A stretch of 64,000 bases of DNA from Candidatus Melainabacteria bacterium (GTDB lineage Bacteria; Cyanobacteriota; Vampirovibrionia; Obscuribacterales; Obscuribacteraceae), in NCBI GenBank assembly GCA_017307165.1, contig JAFKGK010000004.1, positions 358,035-422,034 on the forward strand. Direction: 5' to 3'. A program made the translations under genes and the position numbers. Numbering within the stretch: position 1 is the stretch's first letter; every line of letters begins with the position of its first letter. Shown one piece after another: positions 20,185-28,360 of the stretch. Below the pieces are notes generated by a model, which searched no databases, was not told the DNA's origin, and saw only the letters and a program-made list of their open reading frames with translations.

Positions 20185-20847
20185 TCAGACCTTTAATATT
20201 ACCTGGTCTTGCTCAAATCTCACTTTGGCCAGTGAGGCGTACTTGTCGTCTGCCGCTCTGTAACCTAGAGGGCAGAGGACCATGGACTTGTAGCCCTTGT
20301 AAGCAGGCGAGGCCTTGGCTAGTATCTCGTCGCATTTATCACGATCGAAGCCTTCCATAGGGCAGCCATCGACCTCCAGGAGGGCAGCGGCGGTCAATAG
20401 ATAACCCAGAGCGATATAGACCTGATTGCCCATCCAGATAGCCTTGTCTATAGGACCATGATTAAAGTCTTTGAGCATCTTGCTGAAAGCGCCAAGATTG
20501 TCGATGGATTGATGGCGGACCTCGGCGGTACGCGCGACATATCTGTCTATGTGCTCATCGGTGAGCTCGGCATTACGGCAGAGGACGACGAGATGACTAC
20601 AATCGCGTGGCTGGGTCTGACCATGGGCGGCCTCGGTGATAGCAGTCTTGACGGCTTGATCGGTGACTACGACAAATCTCCAGGCTTGCATGCCATAGCT
20701 GGATGCAGCTAGCACTAATGCTTGCTCGAGGCTTTCGATGAGACCATTGTCTACCTTGCGACTAGGGTCAAATTTTTTGACGGCATAGCGCCATTTGAGA
20801 GCATCGAGCAATTGTTGTGCTGTCTTATTTGTGGTCATAGTGTCCAT
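20185..20847 (-). CDS. NAD(P)H-dependent nitroreductase-family oxidoreductase
   Basis: 220 residues of the FMN-binding NfsB/YdgI-like nitroreductase family. Features are the FMN loop RYAVKKFDP near residue 20, ASSYGMQAWRFVVV and a late LCPLGYRAADDKYA. An AAGGA site precedes the ATG at 20847. The usual role is two-electron reduction of quinones or nitro compounds with NAD(P)H. It is transcribed leftward toward glgX with a 34-base gap. The physiological substrate is unknown. Confidence 0.9.
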   Translation of the reverse strand: MDTMTTNKTAQQLLDALKWRYAVKKFDPSRKVDNGLIESLEQALVLAASSYGMQAWRFVVVTDQAVKTAITEAAHGQTQPRDCSHLVVLCRNAELTDEHIDRYVARTAEVRHQSIDNLGAFSKMLKDFNHGPIDKAIWMGNQVYIALGYLLTAAALLEVDGCPMEGFDRDKCDEILAKASPAYKGYKSMVLCPLGYRAADDKYASLAKVRFEQDQVILKV

Positions 20848-21444
20848 GCATCGGTCCTTATATATAAAGTGCTCTGCCTATTTTCCTTTCTTGACAAATA
20901 GCTTGCAACAACATTTCGTCTTGAGCTAAGCCATGCCAATCACTGCCAGTGCCACCATATCTAATGCAAAACCAGCAATTTTTCGTCTATCTTTCAGGAT
21001 GCGCAAACCATATGTAGTGCCTTCGCCAAGCTTTCACACGGACCAGCTATCACAGCTGCGATGGGCATCTTGGAGCTTTCAATAGCTGACACTTGATACA
21101 AAATTGACACATACAAACTTGCATCAAACCGTCAAAAAACGCTGCCCGATCCAAAACGCCCAAGCCATGTGCCAATGCGGCAATTAGTGCAAATACCAGC
21201 ATCAACACTGACATCCAGCGCCTTGACACAATCTTGACACGGCAAAATATTGCTTCTGATGTCTCATAGGGCGTATACCCAAATAGTTCTCGTTTCGCCG
21301 TTCCAATCAAAAAAAGGTCTCGCACCACCAATACCAAATGCGGTTGCAGCTCTCGTCGTTTCTCCTTGCTTCACTCTTGTGTCGCCAAGCAGCACGCCCT
21401 GATATGCAGCCATTTTCATTGACTATTTCTCTCAGGTACAGACT
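20848..21444. other. Intergenic stretch without a supported gene
   Basis: The nearly 600 bases between the nitroreductase and the TPR gene hold divergent promoters. A minus-strand frame at 21050-21337 could encode 95 residues with one hydrophobic segment (SVLMLVFALIAALA). Its start overlaps other frames and codon use is unconvincing, so I do not call it. No clear hairpin or repeat was seen. Confidence 0.5.
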
Positions 21445-22470
21445 ATGACTATCGGATTTGGCCTCGCCATCTTGATCCTGATCGAGCTCTATCGCAGCTA
21501 TCGCGACCCGTGGCGCGAACCCTCGCATGGCAAGATCCTCAATATGGTAAGAGACTCCCTTGTGCCCATTGATCGCAAGCACGCGTCCAAAGAAGCACGA
21601 GAAGAAGCTCTACATCTACGTTTTATCTATCGCGACCGCGACCTTTACGGCGACACCTCGATCTATAGAGTACGCAATATCCGTCAATATGCCGACTTCT
21701 TGGCGTCACAAGCCCGCATAACAGAAGCAGCCAAATGGAACGAATATGCACTCCGCATCTTGGATTCGCAAACTGCTAGCGAGTCGATTGCAAAGACAAA
21801 CGAGCTCGCGCTGGATGCAAGGATCGCGCAAGGCAAGCTCTACAAGCACGATACGTACCGACAGGCAGCTATCGCTAGCTTGCGCTTGGCAGTCGGTCTT
21901 GCTCACGCACCTGAGTCAAAAGTGGTGGCACTGACACTATTAGTACAAGCACTGGCCTACGACCAAAAGTTTGACGAGGCTCTACAGCTTGGCTGCGTGT
22001 TATTGTCCATCGTCCAAAGCACTCGAGGCCACGATGCACCTGCGGTCATCGAGACCCTTGTCTTGCTGCGAGACATCGAGGCAGAGTCTGCCACACGTGG
22101 TGCCTTTACTGAGCTCTACGAGATCCTCACCACGATCGATGCCCAAACATCGATACTTGGAAAGGATCACTTTTTGCTGGCCCACGATCTAGAACGACTG
22201 GCGGCATTTTATCGACGCAGAGGCGATTGGGACTATGCTCGCCTGGTCGAGAAACGAGCAAAGATGCTCGTGCTCTTGCATCGCGTGCAAAGCACTCTGC
22301 AAATCGGCAACAACGGGCTCAGCCACAAATATGGGGCACGCACCGCTCATCGAGCGTCCTTGCTGCGCGACGTCGAAACCGTTGCCAGCTGGCTCGAAGA
22401 GCGAGGCGAAGCCGTCGACAAACATGTTGCATTCCACTTGCGCAAGCGAGTTGGAGGGACTAAAAAATGA
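21445..22470 (+). CDS. TPR-like protein with N-terminal membrane anchor
   Basis: 341 residues. The N-terminus (TIGFGLAILILIELYRSY) can form one membrane helix, followed by a helix-rich domain with TPR-type spacing (QYADFLASQARITEAAKWNEYAL and two or three more). AGGT lies 8 bases before the ATG. Its end overlaps the next gene by four bases (ATGA), so the two are likely co-translated. No specific family is recognised. It is probably a membrane-attached protein-interaction module. Confidence 0.7.
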   Translation: MTIGFGLAILILIELYRSYRDPWREPSHGKILNMVRDSLVPIDRKHASKEAREEALHLRFIYRDRDLYGDTSIYRVRNIRQYADFLASQARITEAAKWNEYALRILDSQTASESIAKTNELALDARIAQGKLYKHDTYRQAAIASLRLAVGLAHAPESKVVALTLLVQALAYDQKFDEALQLGCVLLSIVQSTRGHDAPAVIETLVLLRDIEAESATRGAFTELYEILTTIDAQTSILGKDHFLLAHDLERLAAFYRRRGDWDYARLVEKRAKMLVLLHRVQSTLQIGNNGLSHKYGARTAHRASLLRDVETVASWLEERGEAVDKHVAFHLRKRVGGTKK

Positions 22471-22886
22471 AAGAAATAATCGCACAAATCATTGATTTGA
22501 AACTTTTGGATGCCGCTCTCTACGCCGAGCTTACCAAGCACATCTCCAGACTCGATCTGGCCTGCGAAGTTAGCTATGAGCGATGGAGCAAATTCAAGTT
22601 TCGGCGTCACGTACTATCACTCGATCGCGATCTCATGCTGGCCGACACGGTGCATCGAGAGCGCGTGATCGAGTGCGTGGCGTCCACGCTCTCTGCCCTC
22701 TTGCAGCGCGATTGCAGCGACACGCATGCATACGTGCTGTCCAGGGCGAGTACGCAAGACATAGAGTACTTGCTCTATCATCTGTGGCTCAACGAGCTCA
22801 CCGGTCAAAGGGCATGTGCTGCGCTCTTGCGTAAGGAGATCGACAGGATGATCGACTCCCGCATCTTTTTATCATCGTCGATATAG
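22467..22886 (+). CDS. Hypothetical helical protein
   Basis: 139 residues, mostly alpha-helical by composition, cysteine-containing, with no signal peptide. It overlaps the preceding TPR gene by ATGA, which supports it as a real gene in an operon. No family is recognised. The antisense frames here are shadows. Confidence 0.6.
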   Translation: MKEIIAQIIDLKLLDAALYAELTKHISRLDLACEVSYERWSKFKFRRHVLSLDRDLMLADTVHRERVIECVASTLSALLQRDCSDTHAYVLSRASTQDIEYLLYHLWLNELTGQRACAALLRKEIDRMIDSRIFLSSSI

Positions 22887-22943
22887 ACCCACCGGTCGGC
22901 CGGAGCGATGGCAAGAGCCACGCTACCGGTCGGCTAAACGCAA

Positions 22944-22969
22944 CCTCGTAAAACGCAAACGAGGATCCC
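22944..22969 (+). promoter_or_regulatory. Hairpin masking the ribosome site of the next gene
   Basis: CCTCGT (22944-22949) can pair with ACGAGG (22959-22964), which contains the GAGGA ribosome site placed just before the ATG at 22970. A direct repeat of ACCGGTCGGC lies upstream in the same gap. A small stem over the Shine-Dalgarno could lower or regulate translation. Confidence 0.35.
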
Positions 22970-23944
22970 ATGACCATCACTCTCTCCAGCAACGCCGACC
23001 TCTCCGCCAAGCTCGCCTATGTTTTCGCTAACCGTTTTGACGCGCTGCTGCAATCGCAGTCCGTTGATCGCGCGACCTTCAAGCGCTTTACAGATGTACT
23101 CGAGCGTTACAGCCTCCTGACGGTGCGCCAGGAATCTCAGTTTAAGCCCAAGGAGATCGAGCTCGACCAGAGCAAGCTCGATGACGCACGCTACCGCCGT
23201 CATCTGATCCGCAAGCTCAAGGCGCCGCGGCCGAGCAAATACGTCTATCACACCCTGCGTATCGATATCGATCGCGTGGCCGAGACCGATTATCGCCATG
23301 CCTTTGCGGTCTTTATCGGCGAGGGCGTCGCCAGTCGTCTCGGCGATATCGGCCAGGTCGAAGCCGGCGTCATCTCGCAGATCTCTCCGCAGGCTCTGCT
23401 GCGCTTTCTCGAAAGCCACAAGGCCTACGAGATCGACGCTCGCATCATGCAAGACTATCTGATGCGCACGCTTGCGGAAGAGGCGATCGACAACAGCCCG
23501 GCCTTCCAAAATGCCTGCCGCATGATCAAGGCAGCGGCCGACTCTGCGCGTGCGACCTTCCAGGAGCATTGGGGCGCATTTTGCGACCAGCTGCGCGCCG
23601 AGCACGCAGCAGCCAGTGCAGTCACCCTGGCTTCTATCAATGCACGCGCGGATGGCTATATCGCCGAGATCCAAGCCAAGCAGGCGGTGCGCATCGAAGC
23701 CGAACGCCTTGAGCGCGAGGAGGCGGAGCGCATCGCCCTGGCCAATGCAGGCAAGACCGAGCAGGATCTGTTTTATGAGTCGGTGATCAAACGCGAAAAA
23801 GAGTGGCGCCAGGCCAATCGGCTGAGCAAAAAGGCACGTGCACTGGTCTGGACCCTGGCCATTGCAACGGGCGGCCTGCTCGCGGCTTTTCTCCAGGTCG
23901 ATGGCACGACGCTCGTCGACGTGGTGCGTGAGTGGCAGCGCTAA
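22970..23944 (+). CDS. Hypothetical protein with C-terminal membrane anchor
   Basis: 324 residues. The body is helical and charged (for example the coiled-coil-like KQAVRIEAERLEREEAER near 238-255). One hydrophobic helix near the end (ALVWTLAIATGGLLAAF, about 300-317) makes it a tail-anchored-type protein. GC and codon bias are higher than in the preceding two genes. Strong antisense frames of similar length exist but carry stop-avoidance typical of shadows. No family is recognised. It is followed by a nested-hairpin terminator. Confidence 0.7.
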   Translation: MTITLSSNADLSAKLAYVFANRFDALLQSQSVDRATFKRFTDVLERYSLLTVRQESQFKPKEIELDQSKLDDARYRRHLIRKLKAPRPSKYVYHTLRIDIDRVAETDYRHAFAVFIGEGVASRLGDIGQVEAGVISQISPQALLRFLESHKAYEIDARIMQDYLMRTLAEEAIDNSPAFQNACRMIKAAADSARATFQEHWGAFCDQLRAEHAAASAVTLASINARADGYIAEIQAKQAVRIEAERLEREEAERIALANAGKTEQDLFYESVIKREKEWRQANRLSKKARALVWTLAIATGGLLAAFLQVDGTTLVDVVREWQR

Positions 23945-23969
23945 GCTGCGTAACACAGTCAGCTAGGTA

Positions 23970-24028
23970 GACAGTAGCCAGAATCACGCGCCGGGCCCGC
24001 CCTGGGCGTGCGTCCTCTGGCTACTGTC
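23970..24028 (+). terminator. Nested hairpin after the tail-anchored protein gene
   Basis: A 13-base perfect outer stem, GACAGTAGCCAGA (23970-23982) with TCTGGCTACTGTC (24016-24028), encloses an inner CACGC (23985-23989)/GCGTG (24006-24010) stem. Only a short T stretch follows, so it may end transcription weakly or stabilise RNA. Confidence 0.6.
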
Positions 24029-24063
24029 CTCTCTTTAAATGCAAATAGACCAAAGGGTCTCCT

Positions 24064-24597
24064 ATGAAACTAAAACTCAAACCTGGCTTCAATCCCATAG
24101 AAACAATCGAGTCGTCGATGTTGCGCATGGTGTTCTGGGCACGCTGGCTCCTGGCACCGCTGTACCTTGGCTTGATCCCGGCCATTGCCCTCTATGTTTT
24201 TAAATTTTTCAGGCATCTGGCCGAGCTCATCTGGCATAGCTCGACGCTCTCGGATACCGAGCTCTTGCTAGGCATCCTCAAGCTGCTGGATATCGTGATG
24301 GTGGCCAATCTAATCGTCATGACGATGATTGGCGGCTTTACCCTGTTTATCAGGAGATTGAGCCAAGAATCAAAGGCAGGCAGCGAATTGCCCTGGCTCA
24401 ACCACATCGATACCACGGCACTGAAGGTCAAACTGGGCATGGCTCTGATCGGCGTGTCCAGCGTGCATCTGCTCGAGGCCTTTGTCAACGCCAATCACAC
24501 TGATTACGGACAATTGACCAAGCTCGTCGTGGTGCACTTGGTCTTTGTCATATCGACTGTTGCAATAGCCCTCATCGGTAAGCACCAGTCTAAATAA
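24064..24597 (+). CDS. yqhA: YqhA family (UPF0114) membrane protein
   Basis: 177 residues with about four membrane segments. The family pattern is clear: an N-terminal IESSMLRMVFWARWLLAPLYLGL, then NLIVMTMIGGFTLFIRR and LGMALIGVSSVHLLEAF. UPF0114/YqhA proteins are inner-membrane proteins of unknown function found across proteobacteria and cyanobacteria. The gene is alone between two strong hairpins, suggesting its own transcript. Confidence 0.9.
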   Translation: MKLKLKPGFNPIETIESSMLRMVFWARWLLAPLYLGLIPAIALYVFKFFRHLAELIWHSSTLSDTELLLGILKLLDIVMVANLIVMTMIGGFTLFIRRLSQESKAGSELPWLNHIDTTALKVKLGMALIGVSSVHLLEAFVNANHTDYGQLTKLVVVHLVFVISTVAIALIGKHQSK

Positions 24598-24603
24598 CAA
24601 AAA

Positions 24604-24668
24604 GAGAAAGCGGTTGGTTGTCTGCATCTTTTGATGCTGCGACCGCTTTCTCATCCTAAAATTTTTTC
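24604..24668 (+). terminator. Intrinsic terminator of yqhA with nested stem
   Basis: GAGAAAGCGGT (24604-24614) pairs perfectly with ACCGCTTTCTC (24642-24652). An inner GCATC (24624-24628)/GATGC (24633-24637) stem with a TTTT loop sits within it. A T tract follows at about 24662-24667. Confidence 0.75.
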
Positions 24669-24710
24669 CGCTTCAACTACATACCGTAGTATTTTCTTTT
24701 TCACTTTCAG

Positions 24711-25370
24711 CTAGGGTCCGATCAACATAAAGAGCACTACGATCACAAGCATGTCAAAGACGAGCGAATGCCACAAGATCGGCAGGACCAGCGATTTATA
24801 TTTGCGGTAGAGATAAGCCAGAGCACCTCCGACCACAGCAATGCCAACGACGATGCTCTCCGCAAAAAATTGTTGAAAAAACACTCGCAAAACAAGATAG
24901 TGCCAGGCGGCAAAGCACCAGGCTACCCACACTTGCAGGCGAAAATCCATCTCGCCTCGTTTGTTGGTCAAACCATTGAGGATCACGCCGCGCCAAAAGA
25001 GCTCTTCGAGTACTGGATTGACAGTGAGAAAGTAGAGCACGAGCGGGTAAAACTGATCGCGCGTCCAGCCACGACTGGCGAGCTCTTGCAAAACGTGTTG
25101 CTTGCTGATGAGACGATCGCCCAAAAGGCTAAACAAAAACGCAGCTAAGAGCGAAAAAAATACGCTCGCGCAAAGCATGATCGCCACTTGTTTGCGCGTT
25201 GGTAACTGCAAGTGGCCGAGCCAAAGATTGCGATAGAAAATAATGGCAGGCAAAAGACAGCAGCCATGATAGAGGGCAAAAGTACCCACGACATTGTGAC
25301 AGCGGTGCAAACCCAACCAGACCATGGGCCAGGGTAAAAATGCCAGTAGTAGAAAGGGCAATCGATGCAT
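24711..25370 (-). CDS. CPBP-family intramembrane glutamic protease
   Basis: 219 residues with six or so membrane helices. CPBP/Abi motif 1 is EELFWRG, with its two glutamates and the arginine. Motif 2 is AAWHYL, and the third conserved His is in PILWHSLVFD. These residues are those of Rce1-type CAAX-processing and related intramembrane proteases. Bacterial members are often involved in peptide processing or self-protection, but no bacteriocin gene is nearby. It converges on yqhA. Confidence 0.88.
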   Translation of the reverse strand: MHRLPFLLLAFLPWPMVWLGLHRCHNVVGTFALYHGCCLLPAIIFYRNLWLGHLQLPTRKQVAIMLCASVFFSLLAAFLFSLLGDRLISKQHVLQELASRGWTRDQFYPLVLYFLTVNPVLEELFWRGVILNGLTNKRGEMDFRLQVWVAWCFAAWHYLVLRVFFQQFFAESIVVGIAVVGGALAYLYRKYKSLVLPILWHSLVFDMLVIVVLFMLIGP

Positions 25371-25406
25371 ACCGGTATTCTAAACCGGATTGCTCGTCAA
25401 GACTGA

Positions 25407-26009
25407 CTAAGCAAGAGCTTTTACGAGACCACTAAACTCATCCCATCTAGAACGCAGAGCCTCTGCAGACTCGGCGGCGCGATCGGTGAGGGTAAAATAG
25501 AGCGATTTGTTGTGGTCGCGATCACGATCGGCGAAGGCGAGCATATTGTAGACGAGACCATTATTGTTAGGGCGGCCTTGCAGGATCTCAAAATTGAAGT
25601 CACGACCAGCCAGGGTCAATTTGCCTTTTTCGCAGACGCAGACAGGATTGAGGGCTTGCTTAGCGCCAAGGATGCCGCCGGAGCGCAGGCCAAATTTAGA
25701 CTGCACAAAATTGAGACTGGCCTCGTTGGACTTAAAGACGAGGCTGACGATGCGGGAGCCGATCATCTCGGCGCCAAATAGGGCCTCTACTTGCTCTTCA
25801 AAATCGTCTCGGAGATGTATAACGGATTGCAGGGTTGCCTTGACCTTATCGGAGTTAAAGGTCGAGCCGTCGAGCATTTGCTGCAAAAGCAGACTATTGA
25901 AAAGTGCCGAATAATTGAATCCAAGCCCGGCAAAGGCAACTTTGCGAGCCATTTCGAGCAGGTCTTCGACTACTACCGGCAAACATAGATTGTGCTTTGA
26001 AATGACCAT
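25407..26009 (-). CDS. Hypothetical protein
   Basis: 200 residues from the ATG at 26009 (MVISKHN); a start three codons earlier is also possible. It is soluble, without signal peptide or membrane segment. A short internal segment with two cysteines (NPVCVCEKGK) stands out. No family is recognised. It lies 36 bases upstream of the CPBP protease on the same strand and may be co-transcribed. Codon use matches the neighbourhood. Confidence 0.65.
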   Translation of the reverse strand: MVISKHNLCLPVVVEDLLEMARKVAFAGLGFNYSALFNSLLLQQMLDGSTFNSDKVKATLQSVIHLRDDFEEQVEALFGAEMIGSRIVSLVFKSNEASLNFVQSKFGLRSGGILGAKQALNPVCVCEKGKLTLAGRDFNFEILQGRPNNNGLVYNMLAFADRDRDHNKSLYFTLTDRAAESAEALRSRWDEFSGLVKALA

Positions 26010-26176
26010 CCCATTCACCTCACAATTATCAGCCCGTGGCTGATCTTGCCTATCACCATCTTAGCTCTCTTAATCTGTCTTTTTTTGCCCATGTCGACAA
26101 TTTTCTACTCTCATTTTCAAATTTTTTTACAACCTGCAATTACTCTGTAAGGATCACTACTTCTCCGGTGACGTCC

Positions 26177-26728
26177 ATGGATCTTCATCTCCTTACTAAT
26201 GCAACCATTCTTGCCGGCACTTTTGCTCTGATACCTCTATGCAAACGCTTTGGCCAATATTTAGAGCTGGCCTTTCTCAAAAACGCCACTCGCGAGCTCA
26301 ACGAGGTAGTCGAGATCAGTCCCAAGGCCCTTCTCGTGCCTATGCACTATCGCGGTGCCGCACAGGCCGTGCTCAATGCAATGGCCGCCACTAAGCGCAA
26401 GCACAAATGGGAGGTGCGCACCGTACAATTTGCAGAGCAGATCGAAAAATCGGTGAGGCTCAAGGGCTATTGCAAGCTCTCGCCTTATTTTAATCACACT
26501 CACCAGGCCAAAAACGATCATTTTATGGTCGAAATACAAATAGATATTGATACCACCCCAGATGGCGCAAAGATCACCTGGCAATACATATCTCATGATA
26601 CGATCCAGCTGGCCACCCGCCTGCAGATGCTCGATACTGAGCTACACACCTTGCTCGCCGATACCAATATGTCGCTACTCAAAAATGTCTCAAAGGTCTC
26701 GGGTGCATATCGCGCCGTGAGTCGCTGA
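26177..26728 (+). CDS. Hypothetical protein with N-terminal hydrophobic helix
   Basis: 183 residues from the ATG at 26177 (MDLHLLTN). The frame continues upstream to 26036, but that part is rich in Phe and Ser and looks untranslated. One weak hydrophobic helix (ATILAGTFALIPL) is followed by a soluble mixed alpha/beta domain. No family is recognised. It converges on the TetR/hydrolase fusion gene with an 8-base gap. Confidence 0.6.
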   Translation: MDLHLLTNATILAGTFALIPLCKRFGQYLELAFLKNATRELNEVVEISPKALLVPMHYRGAAQAVLNAMAATKRKHKWEVRTVQFAEQIEKSVRLKGYCKLSPYFNHTHQAKNDHFMVEIQIDIDTTPDGAKITWQYISHDTIQLATRLQMLDTELHTLLADTNMSLLKNVSKVSGAYRAVSR

Positions 26729-26736
26729 GCCCCTGT

Positions 26737-28161
26737 TTATAGCGCTCGCAAAAACTCCGCGATCCCTTCCAGGACCTTGGCGTCTTTGATGATCCTCCGA
26801 TGCCCGCCACCAGCGGCATGCAATATCACCTTGTCGCTGGCACGCTCTAGATCGACGGAGTCCTGATAAGGTATCTCTTGATCTTCAGGATCATGATAAA
26901 CGGCAACAGTCCCCACCCCTCCATCAAAACCATGGATGGTGTGCGTCAATTCCATTTCGGCTCGTGAGATGCCGACCATGCGCTCGGCATCTTTAAAAAA
27001 CCTCTCGGTCTCGGCATCGCTGAGCTCGCAACGCTTGCAATAGCGATTAAATACTCCAGTGACGCCAGCAGGCGCAATGAGCACCATCCTGTCAAAATGG
27101 ATACCTTCGAAGGCAGCCCGCAGAGTAGCGACGGCACCGATAGAGTGGCCTATGGCCGCATCTATGTTGTTGCTTTTGGTTTTGTTTCTATTTCTGTTCT
27201 CCTGACCAAAATACGCATCCATTGCCTTGATGCCGCGTACAAACTCATAGGCATGGGCAGTCTCTCCAGTGCTTTCTCCATGAGCCCGCGCATCAAAAGC
27301 CACTACCTCAAATCCTTGCGGCAAGAGCACGTCCAATAGATAATGCCAGTGCGTGGCGCGCCCTTCCCAGCCATGGGTGAGCAAGACGCGTTTTTGCTCT
27401 AGATCATCCTCTCTCGCTCCCCAGCTATAGCCAACCAGATCATCGCCCAGATCTATTTTACGGGCCGCTTCTGCATATTCGGCTTCTCGCCTGGTGCGCT
27501 TGCCATTGCGCGGAGTAAAGAAAAATCTGAAGGCATCATCAAAAGATATCAGAGGAATCCTGAGACTCTCGAGCCATTGACGCAACGCACTGCTGGCGAT
27601 ACCAAACACCCTTGCTCTTTCTCCTGGCTCCTTGAGCCGAGCAAACATCACGGCTCCTTCTAGACTGCAAATAATATTGATGGCGATCTGTCTGCTGTCT
27701 AGTCCCTGGCGCAATCGCCCCTTTTGGATCGCTGTATCGGCAAGGCTTGCGATATAGTCTTCGAGACGTTTGAGATGATGGACCACAAGAGCTTTGAGAG
27801 CTGGGTTACCGTCGTCCACCTCGACGGACATATTCATCAAGGGACAGCCACCATCGATTGGCGAGTCATCGATAAAACTTTCAAAAGCGTCGAGGATACC
27901 GCACAATCGCGCATACGCATCATCACCACGGGCCTCTACGCAGGCGCGGATACGCTTGCCGCCAAGATCGCAACCATACTCGAACGCCGCTAGGGCGAGT
28001 TCTTCTTTGCTCGCAAAATGATTATAGATGCCACCTTTTTCGAGGCCGGTGGCCTTCATTATGTCGCTCATCGAAGCACCGGCATAGCCCTTGAGATTAA
28101 ATACGCGAGCCGATTGTTCGAGGATAAAATCTTTTGTCGTCATAGATCTGGATCTTTCCAT
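26737..28161 (-). CDS. TetR-type repressor fused to an alpha/beta hydrolase
   Basis: 474 residues from the ATG at 28161 (MERSRSMTTK), chosen for a GGAG site 8 bases upstream. Residues about 10-195 are a complete TetR/AcrR protein. The helix-turn-helix is ASMSDIMKATGLEKGGIYNHF, and the following ligand-binding region ends near ALRQWLE. Residues about 250-474 form an alpha/beta hydrolase: HGWEGRATHW (oxyanion loop), nucleophile elbow GHSIGA (S340), an Asp in YHDPEDQ (D424 or D427) and GGGHRRI (H454). All three triad positions are present. The frame is continuous with no stop between the parts. Two palindromes lie 65-115 bases upstream and are likely operators. The enzyme part may destroy or sense the inducer; that is inference. 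Confidence 0.88.
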   Translation of the reverse strand: MERSRSMTTKDFILEQSARVFNLKGYAGASMSDIMKATGLEKGGIYNHFASKEELALAAFEYGCDLGGKRIRACVEARGDDAYARLCGILDAFESFIDDSPIDGGCPLMNMSVEVDDGNPALKALVVHHLKRLEDYIASLADTAIQKGRLRQGLDSRQIAINIICSLEGAVMFARLKEPGERARVFGIASSALRQWLESLRIPLISFDDAFRFFFTPRNGKRTRREAEYAEAARKIDLGDDLVGYSWGAREDDLEQKRVLLTHGWEGRATHWHYLLDVLLPQGFEVVAFDARAHGESTGETAHAYEFVRGIKAMDAYFGQENRNRNKTKSNNIDAAIGHSIGAVATLRAAFEGIHFDRMVLIAPAGVTGVFNRYCKRCELSDAETERFFKDAERMVGISRAEMELTHTIHGFDGGVGTVAVYHDPEDQEIPYQDSVDLERASDKVILHAAGGGHRRIIKDAKVLEGIAEFLRAL

Positions 28162-28225
28162 CCAAATATCTCCATATGTCAAAAACTACCGGCCCAAAAC
28201 CAGCAAAACCTAGTCCTGACAGGCC

Positions 28226-28243
28226 ACAGACCGAACGGTCTGT
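28226..28243. promoter_or_regulatory. Probable TetR-type operator 1 of the fusion gene
   Basis: ACAGACCGAACGGTCTGT is an inverted repeat with only its two central bases unpaired. It lies between the fusion gene and the divergent GH75 gene, a standard place for TetR autoregulation. Confidence 0.65.
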
Positions 28244-28258
28244 AACAAGAGCCTAATG

Positions 28259-28274
28259 CAGACCGATCGGTCTG
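28259..28274. promoter_or_regulatory. Probable TetR-type operator 2 of the fusion gene
   Basis: CAGACCGATCGGTCTG is a perfect 16-base palindrome with the same half site (CAGACCG) as operator 1. Its centre is about 32 bases from the other, near three helical turns. Confidence 0.68.
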
Positions 28275-28360
28275 TCAAATTTTTTAATAGCGGAAATCAC
28301 CCTTTACAAGTTGGCATTTTTATTGCACGCTTACAGTGATCTCAATTGGACCTTGATCTC

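Noticed and set aside
21050..21337. 95-codon minus-strand frame with one hydrophobic helix
   Set aside because: A hydrophobic run alone is not enough; no clear start and Cys-rich odd ending.
22934..23956. Long minus-strand frame (340 codons) opposite the tail-anchored protein gene
   Set aside because: It covers the same bases as the plus-strand gene, is rich in Leu, Ala and Arg as expected for an antisense of GC-rich codons, and lacks a ribosome site and operon context.
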